From Xenopus tropicalis (taxonomy: Eukaryota; Chordata; Amphibia; Anura; Pipidae): 64,000 bases of DNA. Under the pieces are notes generated by a model. That model was not told where the DNA came from and did not search any database. It worked only from the letters and a program-made list of their open reading frames with translations. Numbering within the stretch: the first letter of the stretch is position 1; the number at the start of each line of letters is the position of its first letter. The position numbers were made by a program, and so were the translations under genes. The stretch covers positions 68,720,222-68,784,221 of the forward strand of contig NC_030677.2 in assembly GCF_000004195.4 (NCBI RefSeq), read 5' to 3'. Shown in pieces: positions 1 to 12,500 of this stretch.

Positions 1-197
1 ATGCCTGATTCAATTCACTAAAATGTTTCAGCTTAAAAGATAACCTTGGTATCGAAACTTTCCACTTTAACAGCCCTGTGAAGGCAGCCAAAGAGAGATT
101 AAGATACGCCTGAAACAATTGTTACAAAATTGTTGCAAAAAAAGGAAACATCAAGTTCAGTTCCCTTGTGATCTAGAGTCACTGCTTAACAAGGTAG

Positions 198-606
198 GGG
201 ATTCAAACCCCGTTATTTCTATGCTAAAGTACGGATCACTTTCAGCTAAAGGCTGAAATCTAGCCGTTTTTGTGTCCACCGATGCACGTTTCGCCCCTAC
301 ACACAGGAGCTTTTTCCAGTCCTTGAAAAAGCTGTGTGTAGGGGCGAAACGCGCATCGGCCGTTGAGGGGGGAGGAACGGGTGTTGATGCGGGGCTTTGG
401 GTTTGAATGGGTGGGCTGAAACAGCTGCACGAATTATGTGCTTTTTATTAGCGGGGGTGCTTCAATCTAAAGAACGGGAGGTTGGGCTGCAATATAGGGC
501 TAGCTGAATTTATTCCACTGCGAGGTGGACACAGAAACGGCTGGATTTCAGCCTTTAGCTGAAAGAGATCCGTACCTTAGCATAGAAATAACGGGGTTTG
601 AATCCC
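198..606. mobile_element. Foldback MITE with ~80-bp terminal inverted repeats
   Basis: The left arm (198-280) begins GGGATTCAAACCCCG and is matched in inverted orientation by the right arm (about 523-606). Inside is a second inverted repeat (281-357) built on CGTTTCGCCCCTACACAC, so the element is a palindrome within a palindrome. No reading frame is evident. It is a non-autonomous DNA element; I cannot assign the superfamily because no target duplication is clear at either edge. Confidence 0.7.
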
Positions 607-754
607 TGATTTACCTGATAATAATTATTTTTTTGGGGTCAATGGTGCAGTGATCTGAAGTCTAGACAGGGACCACCTGTTAGGGTGTCTCCCTGCTTTT
701 CTTCTCTTTTTCCTGTTTATGTATTTAACCTAGCCCCATAGTAAAAAAATTTCC

Positions 755-856
755 CATCCTAGGCTTATACTCGAGTCAATAAGTTTTTCCAGTTTTCTTA
801 GGTAAAATTAGGTACCTCGGCTTATATTCGGATCGGCTTATACTCGAGTATATATG
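755..856. mobile_element. MITE fragment with GGCTTATACTCGAG motifs
   Basis: The motif GGCTTATACTCGAGT occurs at both ends in the same orientation and a related copy (GGCTTATATTCGGATC) lies between. This resembles a dispersed vertebrate DNA-element family that I recognise only by this motif; boundaries are approximate. Confidence 0.4.
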
Positions 857-870
857 GTAGGTCTTTAAGT

Positions 871-1017
871 AGAAAAATATCACTATTGGCAGATGATACA
901 CTTCTTGACCTTGACAATCCAAACTCAGACCTGGTAACAGAAATAGATACAGTTAATAAATACCCCCCTTCCTTGGGTCTAAGGATTAATTGGGCAAAAT
1001 CAACACTACCCCCCAAC
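871..1017 (+). pseudogene. L1/Tx1-like LINE reverse transcriptase fragment
   Basis: A short open stretch reads ISLLADDTLLDLDNP and then LGLRINWAKSTLP. This matches the L1-type reverse transcriptase core, in which a Y/F-ADD catalytic motif is followed about 35 residues later by a SGLKINxxKS-like motif. The first motif residue is L instead of the usual Y or F, and the frame closes soon after. It is a dead fragment of a LINE with no visible ends. Confidence 0.55.
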
Positions 1018-1218
1018 AATTCCGTTAACTAGAATCCCCTCACATATTCTTCTAAAAATTAGATCACTTGCAACACTATTTCACAACCCAAGAAGTGTGG
1101 CCAAACTACTACCTCCCACAGAAAAAGGGGTTTTGGAAACACCAAATGTGTGCTACCTTCACATTGTTCAGCTGATCGGCTGCTTGAGGGGGGAGTGAGC
1201 CGTGCCAACGTTGTGTCA

Positions 1219-1534
1219 CTGTATGCTGCCTGTGTGTGCGCCATACTCTGCCTGCCGTATGCTGCCTGTGTGCATAGGGCAGGCAGAGTATGGCACACAC
1301 AGGCAGCGTAGGGCAGGCAGAGTATGGCACACACAGGCAGCGTAAGGCAGAGTATGGCACATACAGGCAGGGTAGGGCAAGCAGAGTATGGCACACACAG
1401 GCAGAGTATTGCACTTACAGACAGGGTAGGACAGGCAGGGTAGGTACTCTGCCTGCCCTACCTTTCCTGTGTGTGCCATACTCTGCCCTGTGCTGCCAGT
1501 GTGAGCCATACTTTGCCTGCCTTATGCTGCCCGT
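1219..1534. repeat. Strand-switching minisatellite
   Basis: Units of roughly 20-35 bases built from GGCAGAGTATGGCACACACA are repeated about ten times. Orientation flips near 1269 and again near 1449, so the outer parts read as reverse complements of the middle. This yields a foldback of direct repeats. The open frames across it simply follow the repeat and are not genes. Confidence 0.85.
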
Positions 1535-3170
1535 GGGAGGAGTACCTGGCAGGGGTTTGCTCTGGATGTTTGTTAGCGTATGGAATTAGTCATTATATAG
1601 TCCCTAAAATGTGTAATTATATGCTGAGGGTTGCTGTGCTATCCAAAGGGGAGGAGGAGGCATATGGATTTAAGGCTGTGTCTTAATATGACATAATAGA
1701 ATTCTTTCACATATGAATGAAGGGGGATATCCCTAAACCAACCATTTGGGTTTTTGCTGTGCTACTACCATTAATGTGGGTATAGTCTTAAAAGCTCTTG
1801 TGATAACATGGGTGTGGGTTAAAAAAGGGGAGTGGTACCACAGAAGTTGGACAGCACTGCTTTAAATGAATGCAGGGCTACTAGGGGTAAGCAGAAGAGG
1901 CACATGCCTAGGGCGCAATGTAGAGAGGGCACTGGGCACATACCTTTTCTGCCTGGCTGCCACTATGTCCGGTCCATCTGTAGTTCATCAGCAACCTGTT
2001 GGGAGATTTGTTGCTGGACAGGTGTTTGAGTTCATGAGTGGGGGTGTACTTGTGACTTCACTGCCCCTCCTGTCTTGTGCGGGTGAAATGGGTGTGCCTT
2101 GAGCACCAATGTCATTTGGCCCAGCACTGAATGAATGTCATCAACCCTTGCAGACTTCATACATATTGTTAGGATGTGTAGTAAGATGCTGAAATTTTGG
2201 GCTTCTATTGCAAATAAAATCTTGTAACTCTTGTGCAACACCAAAGTTACAAAGGTGGTTTGAAAAATACTCAATTATTCAGCGCTTAATGACATAGTAT
2301 AGGGGGGAGTCTAGCTACTCACCACAACCAATTAGGAACAAGACTTCTGCAACTGCAGATATATCCAGTGATTCTTTTGTATAGAATTATTTACACCAGG
2401 AATGGATGCCCTGATAAGTTTGAAAAAAGTTCTGGGCCTCTTTTCACTCGGACAACCGAAGCTAGCAAAGATACACTTTTTTTACAACCTAGCTTTAAGA
2501 AATACTGTTGATAACCCCTAATGCATTGATAGAGCTCACATTAAAATACAATCTGGGACATACTGAGCTGAGAAGAAACGCTTACAATACCTGCTACCTC
2601 TACTGCCCCCGATATGAAAAATATAGGTGCATTGTACTGCATACCTCCACAAGAATTGTTCAGCATACACACACAACTGTTTTACATCCTTTAACTCTAT
2701 AAGGATCAGTTGTGTCAAGTGGACAATATAAGTTTTTTTCACTTTGAACATGTTTATTACGTCAAAATCTTCAGGCGTCACAACCCAGAGACTACGTGTT
2801 TGGTACTTTGACCCAATAAACACAAGGGACTAACTTCCCATTGCATAGCTTTGAGTGCTTGCATCTTCAATTTTTCTGCTAACATTAACTAAGGTCTCAG
2901 GCCTGGATCATTATCTCCATCATGACATGGGGTTGGTTGAGTTCTAATTTTCGAACGTTTACAAATGCTGTTGCTATACACATTCGCTTAAATAAGAATT
3001 ACTGTAGCGTACATAAAAGTAAAACAGTCTACCCCCATTAAAGAATAAACAGACAGCCCCACATAATTCAACGCCTATAGGAACCCGTCACATACCACAG
3101 CCCTAGGTGATTGCAATATGCCCCAATAGTAATTCTGCTTTCGTTTTACTGTTTCATCATTAGGCGCCCA
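1535..3170. other. Intergenic stretch with no recognised gene
   Basis: I see no conserved coding exon, RNA gene or clear repeat boundary here. Short open frames have no family resemblance. Confidence 0.5.
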
Positions 3171-3174
3171 GAGA

Positions 3175-3427
3175 AGAACTCCGTGAGAATGGGAAAAGAG
3201 CGCTCGTTGATATAGTAGCGGGCGCCCTATGATGACGTCGATACGCGCTGGACTCCATATTTGTTTGTGGCAAAGTACAACGTTCTACTGCCATTCTTGC
3301 TGTCACCTGATAGGGTCTTACAGAAATGAAGGCCAAAGGTGTGAGCGCGTTCTGTGGGGACTGAGCAAGGGTGCGCAACTTATATCCTGTGGGCTGCTGC
3401 ATTTTGCGCGTTTCGGTTCAGTATGCG
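3175..3427 (+). promoter_or_regulatory. AP1AR: AP1AR promoter and 5' UTR region
   Basis: This stretch directly upstream of the AP1AR start codon is locally rich in CpG compared with its flanks. It contains a CRE-like TGACGTCG at 3233-3240. No TATA box is obvious, as expected for a broadly expressed gene. The transcription start cannot be fixed from sequence alone. Confidence 0.5.
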
Positions 3428-3501
3428 ATGGGGATCTGCTGGACTCGGTGCTGCGGCATCTTCCGAAGAGAGACTAGCCGGCTACAGAGAGCTGGAGGCG
3501 G
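3428..3501 (+). CDS. AP1AR: AP1AR coding exon 1
   Basis: Encodes MGICWTRCCGIFRRETSRLQ and the start of a glycine run, ending after two bases of a codon at a GTAAGA donor. The ATG is chosen because it gives the family's MG-plus-cysteines N-terminus; no upstream in-frame alternative is as good. Confidence 0.9.
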
Positions 3502-6500
3502 GTAAGAGAAAAGGGCGAGGGGACATTGGATGGACTCGGGATGGAGAGCCGTGGGGTACAATCGTTGTATGAGCAGGAAAGCTATATATAATATAGTATT
3601 TGTCCGGTCTGTGCTGTAACTGGGGGTGCTTGTTTCGTGGATTTCTCAGCGTCTGACTGTCGCGTCACGTTGTTTCTTTGTTCCTGGTAATGCTGGGAAA
3701 CACCCCTGTGCCACTACAGGTGACACAAGGGCAGCTTCTACCTATCTGGCATTCACAGAGGGTTCTCATGGAATACAGGATGGTTTGCGTTTGTTCTAAT
3801 TGTATTACATTTTTTAACTGCCCCATAATTATTATAGCCTGGGCTACCACTATCCCCATGCTGACCTCCAGTTATCATTCAACTACAGTCTCACAGCATC
3901 ACTTGATAGACAGTTGAGGATGATGGGAATTGTAGTCCAACAGTCTGACTTCATTTTTACCAGAGTGCTAATGACTGGGAACAGTTGGGTATTCTTTTTT
4001 TCTTATAATGTGTTTAGTATATGCTACATTGTAGGATACTATCTTACTTTAACAGACACCATCACATCTGCTAGTGATGCAGTTATGGAGCAAGTCTATG
4101 ACACTTGCAGTAAAGCCTTGACTCGTCTCTCACAAATGGCCCACAATTATCTGTGTGTGTGAGTCTAATTCTGGCTGCATAGGAAGTCTCACTGTTCTTG
4201 CAGATTGAATCCTAAAATTTACATCAGGCTGAGTTGATAACATTTTTAACAGAAATAATATTGACCTTATGTAAGGATGAATTGGGTTCCTTTAAAAAAA
4301 AATATCACTGTAAGGAACTGTTAGGAGGGGATATGACCCTCCCAAACCCACACTTGGAACTCACTTTGTTGGCCCAAACCTTCCCACTCTGCACCTAAAC
4401 CCTCAGTTTTGGGTCCACCCACTCATCAATACTTTATATTATAGAAATCTGACATCCCACATTGGGACTTATTTACTAAAACATGAGCTATATTGCAACA
4501 GTGCAGTTGGCTCATAGCAGCCAATCTGTGTTGCTTTTGGCCCAAAATGCTTGTGTATATTTAGATAAGGATCTACCCAGCGCACACAGTTATGGTCGCA
4601 TTGAATACCTGTCACTGCATGACTAGGCAGTTGGGGCAAAACAGTAAATTCTCTGGTAGTCTTGAAACTGCTGATGGTGACATTAGCCCGTAGCTATCAA
4701 AATTCACAGCCCTGACACATACTTCATCCTACCAAGCCTAAGTAATTAGGCACTTAAAGGACAATGACAAGTTAATATAAATTAAAAGTAAGTCTAAAGG
4801 CATTCTTTTTGAGTAGTTACTGCATATCTAAATTCCCAGATCCCTGCTTGCTTCTCTGAGATGGTGCTGGCAGCCTACAGCAGTGTGAAGACTACAGTGA
4901 CATCACTGAAATCTCTCTCCCCTTCCTGTAGGCTGCCAGCGGCAGCCTCCCTATTCTCTGAGCATGTGTGTAACTTGATCCTGTCGGCTGTTCTGAGCTA
5001 CACATGCCCACCAGCCAATCAGAAGCGGATCTGGCAGAGGGGAGGGGGGGAGGGAATGAAGCACATGTGCAGTATGAAGCAAGGAGGGAAAGGAAGGGAA
5101 GAATACCTTTTTAGAGATGGCTGCCTGTTCTAGAAAATGTGAAGTAAGTGTGACTGATTAAATATTTGATTAGGTGAGCCAAAAGTGTTACATTTTTACT
5201 AATCAATAGGAGGACTATTGTGCAGTATGCTTTTTAAATTTTGACTTGCATTCTCCTTTAAAGGAACAGTAACACTAAAAAATAAAAATGTTTTAAAATA
5301 ATTAAAATATAATGTACTGTTGCCCTGCACTGGTAAAAGTTGTGTGCTTGCTTCAGAAAGACTACTGTAGTTAATAGAAATAGCTGTTGTGTAGCCATAA
5401 GGGCAGCCATTTAAATCGAAAAAAGGAGAAAAGGCACAGGTTACATAAGAAGATAACAGATAACTGTGTAGAATACAATGGGAATCTGCTACTTATCTGT
5501 TTTCTGCTTAGTAACCTGTGCCTTTTCTCCTTTTTTCAATTTAAATGGCTGCCCCCATGGCTACACAGCAGGGTATTTATATAAACTGTAGTAGTGTTTA
5601 TGAAGCAAACACACAACTTTTACCAGTGCAGGGCAATAGTACACAATATATTATTTTTATACACTTTCATTTTTTGGTGTTACTGTTCCTTTAAGTGTTT
5701 CACAATACCCTGTTTATGCAATTATTGTTCTCCCAACTGTAGTTAGGGTGGCAAGTTTGCCAAACAAGCAGATCTTTCCACTGATATGCCCACTTAATTC
5801 ACTCCCCAATTTGTGTGCCTTGTAAGAAGCCAGCTTGCACTGTGTTTTGCTGCTATGTTTATCTACTGATGTATAACTACTCAGAATGGATATGTAACAT
5901 GCTGGTGGCAGGTTATCTAAAAGAAACATAGAAGGACCAGAGTACAATTTTGAGAACCAATTTTCTGGTTTTTACTTTTAAATCTGTAATTAGATGCAAT
6001 CTGGTCTATGGGATCTTTCCAACCTAAATGTAATTTTCCATTTTTCTTCAAACTGCTATATGGCTAAAGTTGTAAAATGTAAATGATCCAGCCCTTGTCT
6101 GTAATACTAACTCTTGTGTCTGAAAGACTTCTGACATTAGAATACACCTGATATTGTTGTTTACTTCAGTTGGTCTCTTAAGCATTAAAAGGAACCATAA
6201 AGCAGTTACATTTTTGATCTCATTTAATAACTATCTACTGAATGGTAATGTGTTGGGTGGATCCGTAATGGAGAAGGATCTAGGGGTTTTTGTAGATAAC
6301 AAGTTGTCTAATTCCAGGCAGTGTCATTCTGTGGCTACTAAAGCAAATAAAGTGCTGTCTTGTATAAAGAAGGGCATTGACTCAAGGGATGAAAACATAA
6401 TTTTGCCTCTTTATAGGTCCCTGGTAAGGCCTTACCTTGAGTATATGGTGCAGTTTAGGGCTCCAGTCCTTAAGAAAGATATTAATGAGCTGAAGAGAGT

Positions 6501-9500
6501 GCAGAGACGTGCAACTAAACTGGTCAAGGGGATGGAAGATGTTGAGGTTGGGGTTGTTTTCTCTGGAAAAGAGGCGCTTGATTACTCTGTACAAGTACAT
6601 TAGAGGGGATTATAGGCAGATGGGGGATGTTCTTTTTTCCCATTAAAACAATCAGTGCACCAGAGGTCACCCCTTTAGATTAGAGGAAAGGAGCTTCCAT
6701 TTGAAGCAGTGTAGGGTTTTTTCACGATGAGGGCAGTGAGGTTGGGGAATGCCCTTCCTAGTGATGTGGTAATGGCAGATTCTGGTAATGCCTTTAAGAG
6801 GGGCCTGGATGAGTTCTTGAACAATCAGAATATCCAAGGCTATTGTGATACTAATATCTACAGTTAGTATTAGTGGTTGTATATATAGTTTATGTATGTG
6901 AGTGTATAGATTGGTAAGTATAGGTTGTGGGTGCTGGGTTTACTTGGATGGGTTGAACTTGATGGACTTTTTTCAACCGTATGTAACTATGTAAAAAATA
7001 TACAAAATTTCATGTTCTTGTAGTACTTAGTTTAAACTGAGAAAGCATAGTGATGATTTAGCATTTTTAACTAACAATTTAAAGAGAAGTAAACACTATC
7101 TAATAAGCATAGGGCCCCTGGACAGCCCTCCCCATAACTACACTGACCAGACCCCCCCAAAATGGTTCTTTTCCTCTGTGCCTGAGCAAAACATGTTTGT
7201 CTGCCTGCTTGATTTCCTGTCATTGCTATTTAAAGTCTGACATTAATTTAGGGACTTAAAGGAGAAAGAAAAGTAAAAACTAAGTAAGCTTTATCAGAAA
7301 GGTCTATGTAAATACAGCCATAAGCACTCACAGAAATGCTGCACTGACTTCTCTGTGAAAATATTTCTTGTGTCTGTAATTCATGTGCCAGAGACGCGCA
7401 GCTTTCAGCTTTCTCCTCTCTGCTGCTCCCCCCCCCTTAAGAATGCTAAGAACTCACTCCCTCCCCTTAGGAATGTGGATCTGAGCCAATCCGCAGGAAG
7501 CTGACTCATAGTCTTACTATCTGAGCATGTTCACTTGGTCTGCATGTCTGTGCAGGAGTGAGGCATTATGGGAACTTTCTTTACACAGCTCAGCATTTTT
7601 CCTTCCTGTTTGGCTTCTGATCATCTGAACAGGTGAAATATGGGGAGACTTAAAGGGGAAGGAAAGGCTAAGTCACTTGGGGGTGCCAAAATGTTAGGCA
7701 CCCCCAAGTGACTTTAATCGCTTACCTTGTACCCCAGGCTGGTGCCGCTGCTAGGAGAAAATTGCACCAGCCCAGGGGTACCTGTAGCGAGCGCTTCCTC
7801 CTTCCGTATTTCGCGCTGCTGGCAAATTCCCGGGACAATCGCATGCGCAGTAGAGTGAAAAGCGGACTTTATAGTTTAAGTTAGGCTTTCTCACTCTACT
7901 GAGCATGCGCGCTCATGCGAAGCAGGAAGGAGGAAGCAATTGCAGCTAACCCTGGTGCTGTTCTCTCCGAACAGGGGCACCAGCCCGGGGTAAAAGGAAG
8001 GCGATTTAAGTCACTTGGGGGTGCCTAACATTTTGGCACCCCCAAGTGACTTGGCCTTTCCTTCTCCTTTAAGGGCACTATTGAGACAACTGAAGGTATG
8101 CCTGCAGCTTAAAATTAACTCTTTATTAGCCTTTCCTTCTCCTTTAAGGTTACCACTACCTGGAAAGTTCAAGTTATCCTTTAGTACAGGTATGTCATTT
8201 ACATCACCACATGCCCCTGGAACAATAAAATTAGATTGGACTACTCCCGTCTGCTGAATATTATAGAATACATTAAAATAGATGTGTATTAACACTGATA
8301 TGTATCTAAGCTAAAATAACCGGTGTGCTTAAACGAAACATGATGAATTCTGAAACTGCACCAACACTTTCAACTCTGGCTCAAACTGCAAACAATGGAA
8401 ATGTACAGTTAGCCCCATAAACTAATATAATTTATTTGCATTATGTTACTCTTAAATCAACAAAAAAAATCAGTTTACATGGAGCTATGTATGTTGTCTG
8501 CCCAATGTGTAGCCCTAGTATGTCACCTCTGTGATGGGGTTTATCTAGTATTTCAAAGAGTTTCATGTGAAAATGAAAGAAGGTATAGATAAACTGCTCA
8601 GTATTGAAGCTTTTCAGTTGGTTGGAAAAATTTCTGCTTTGCCCCTGTATGGCACGACTTGTTTAAAGATTGTTATCATCCCTGTGTTCTGTTAGAAAAA
8701 GAGAGATGCAACCAAAATGTGTTATTTTTAATTCCCCAACGAAAGGCATTTATATAAGTTAGTGCCCCTGGAGAGGCTTTCCTGCCCCATCCCTAACCAC
8801 ACCACTGTGCCCTGTTGGTTATAGCAGAAAAAAAAGCAGCAGGGTTGGCAGGCAACATCTTGTCATCTTGATATTCTCTTTCCAGTGATCTCGCACCAAG
8901 ACCATGTGTTGTTGAGGCCAATCTGGACCTGGCTGTAACTGTACATGTTTTGTCAGGGTGATGGTTTGACAGAGAACATCAAGTAACACAAGATGGTTTC
9001 AGCCAAACCCTCATTGCCGCTCTGATTTTTCTGAACAGTTAAGGCAGCTTTGGGGGCGCACTGGTGCGGTTCAGAAGTGGTGAAGCCTCTCCAGGCATGA
9101 TTAGGTCTGTTTCTAGGCACCAGTCTTCAGCCAGCCCCCAGCGCATGCGTAATGATTAACGCATGTGCAAACAGTCATAGGCACCCTAGGGCCGCCCCTA
9201 AATTTGGTGCCCTAGGCACATGTCTTTAAGTGCCTACATGGTAAATATGGCCCTGTTTCCAGGGGTATTAAAGGAACAGTAACACCAAAAAATGAAAGTG
9301 TATAAAAGTAACTAAAATATAATGTGCTGCTGCCCTGCACTGGTAAAAGTTGTGTGTTTACTTCAGAAAGTCTACTATAATTTATATAAATAAGCTGCTA
9401 TGTTGCCATGGAGGCAGCCATTCAAAGGAGAAAAGGCACAGGCACATAGCAGATAACAGATAAAACACTATTGTATTCTACAGAGCTTATCTGTTATCTG

Positions 9501-12500
9501 CTATGTAACCTGTGCCTTTTCTCCTTTTTTCCAGCTTGAATGGCTGCCCCGGTGGCTACACAGCAGCTTATTATATAAATTATAGTAGTGTTACTGTAGC
9601 AAACACACCAGTTTTACCAGTGCAGGGCAACAGTACATTATATTTTTATTACTTTAAAGCTCTTTCATTTTTTGGTGTTACTGTTCCTTTAACAGAAAAA
9701 CTAGTTGGTTCTCTGATTGCAGCTGCCATTTTAGCTTGGTGTTTATAGCTTCCTGTTTGCAGTCTAGCCATTATAGCTCGAATACACGTTCCTAAGGGCG
9801 GGGGGAGTGAGTATTATGAATTCTTATGGGAGAGCGGAGAGCTGCGCAGACTCTGGCCCCGGTAATGAAGGATTTTTCTGAAAGTGGAAGTCAGATACCC
9901 TAACAACATGTTTACCAAAAAAAAAGAGAAGAGAAATCTTGTGTTTCTTTTGATAAAGGACTCGGTGCAGCATTACTGTAAGTGTTTGTCTGTATTTACA
10001 TAAACCTTTCTGATAAAGCTTACTTAGACTTTACCTTTCCTTCTCCTTTAAGGCTTTTTGTCATTTTGCTAATATCTACCAAGTACAGATGTAGGATTTA
10101 TTATCCAGAATGCTTGGGACCTGGGGATTTCCAGGTAATCCCCCATAATTTTTAATTTGCCACCAGTATGAATCCATGCCATACACCTTACAATAAAGAT
10201 CTTGTTCATCCACTGACATTCAGAGCTGAATCGTCCGATATGGAGGTAGAAACAATAGGGATTCTACCTCCATCAGACGGTTTAGCCCTAAACACAGATT
10301 TAGTTTGGGCTCCTTCAATGGCGCCATATTTGAAATACTGGAAGGCCCATTTTAAGCAGAGCTTTCTGGTTATTGGTTTTCTGGATAAGAGATTGCATAC
10401 TAGTATTTGTTTATACTACAGTAAAAAGATAAACATATGGATGGCCTTCCTTAATTCTGAGCTTTCTTGATAACTGGTTCCAGAAAACAGATCCCATACC
10501 GGTACTTACAAAATTGAGTGCAGAGCTGGAAGGTTAAGGGCTCTGGTACACGGGGAGATTAGTCGCCCGCGGCAAAACTCCCTGCTCGCGGGCGACTAAT
10601 CTCCCCGAGTTGCCTTCCCTCTGCCATCCCACCGGCGAACATGTAAGTCGCCGGCGGGATGGCAGACGCGGCGGGGCGATTTCGGGAAATCGCCGAAAAA
10701 GCCTCGCGAGTCTTTTTCGGCGATTTGCGCGAAATCGCGCCGCCGCGTCTGCCATCCCGCCGGCGACTTACATGTTCGCCGGTGGGATGGCAGAGGGAAG
10801 GCAACTCGTGGAGATTAGTCGCCCGCGAGCAGGGAGTTTTGCCGCGGGCGACTAATCTCCCCGTGTACCAGAGCCCTAAAGGTGTAAAGGAAATATTTCC
10901 AAACTACGTTAGCTTCCATTAGGAAAGAAATGCCTTTGAGGAGGATTTGATTTACACTGTACAAATTTACCCATGGTCAATACTAGGAATTCTCTAGGGA
11001 ACTCTCCTCCTAATAACATGAAAGTAACTTCAATAATGGTTTCTCTGTAAGGACTATCTTAATGGGCTTAATGTTTGTCTTTCAGCTTTAGCTTACAATG
11101 TTGCTAGGTGCAAAGGCAGTCATTCCACAGTATCTTCTAAACAGATTTTACTGCCCATTTCCAATGCCGATTCTTAAAATTCTCTCTTGTTTTAGAGCTT
11201 GTTATGCAAGTTAAACAAGTTATGCTTGTATTGTCCAGTAATTACGTAAACACTTGAGCTGTGGACCTTGGTAAGGGCACATAAATCCTTTCTGGCTGCT
11301 TTGTTGAGAAAGAAACAAAGAGAGCAAATATCAGTACTTTGTAAAGCATAAAGTTAAACGTGCAATGCAGCTGTAGTTTCATTTATTGTTAAACAGAAAT
11401 ATTAGCCCTAAGACCCCTCAGTTTCTATCGGGCCTTCCCAACCGTTGCCTGGCCTGAAATGTACAGGTTTGATTTTTCTGTCGGATCTGGACTGACGGCG
11501 CCTATGCCCTCCATTTTTAATTTAATCTTTTGGCCCGCTGACTTGGCGACCTCACCAAGCGAATGGATCTGTGTATGGCCACATTAATTCTATGTGTGGG
11601 GACCTTGCCAACTGCAGACCTGGGCTGGCAATCTGTGGGTTTTGGCAAATGCCAGAGGGGCTGCTGTAAGATGCCATAGACAGTCACTATTGGACTGGTG
11701 GGGGTTATTTCAGGCCAAGGCCTATTTTGAAGACCCGTTCAGACCTGGCCAACTATGTGGACCCGTTCTTGAAACATTTCCTACTATTGTTATTGATACC
11801 AAAGAGATATTTTGTCAGCCAAGAGGAAGTGTCCGATTTGCACTGTACCATCCATACAGATCATATAAGCATTCATTGTGTGGACAGCTTAAAGGATAAG
11901 GAAAGTCAAAATCTATTAAGCACACTATTAAATAGTACTACTATTGCTGAGTAAAAACGCTATAATTCTGGCTTGCCTAATGAAAGATTTACAGAGATAC
12001 ACCTGCTACATTCTACATACTTGTTTCAGTGAACGGCGCCGCCATTTTGTCAGCACCTCCGCTCGATCTCGATCTCTCTCCAGTCCGCTCCCCCTTTGCC
12101 TCTCCCCCCCACCAGCACCTGCTTGCCGGCTGTCACACACCATCCGCTCACTTCGCGTTTTGTCAGCACACATCCCCCCCATCCGCTCGTTCTCTCTCTC
12201 TCCGGTCCGCTCCCCCCACCAGCACCTGCTTGCCGGCTGCCACACACCACCTGCTCGCCGCTCGCCTCTCCCCCCACCAGCACCTGCTTGCCGGCTGTCT
12301 GTTCTTCTTCTGTGCGGCTGCATACACGCCATGGCAACCGGACGCTAGGGGGGGTGCGCATGCGCTGCCTACAGTCCCAAGTCGCCAAGTCTGGGCAGGT
12401 GCGAGGCATTATGGGAATCTTCTCTACCCAGCTCAGCGTTTTTTCTAACTGTTTGGCTTCAGATCTTCTGAATGGGAGAAATATGGGGAGACTTAAGGGC

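Noticed and set aside
10534..10922. Pairs of similar proteins on both strands across the palindrome
   Set aside because: Mirror images of one another caused by the palindrome; no coding evidence.
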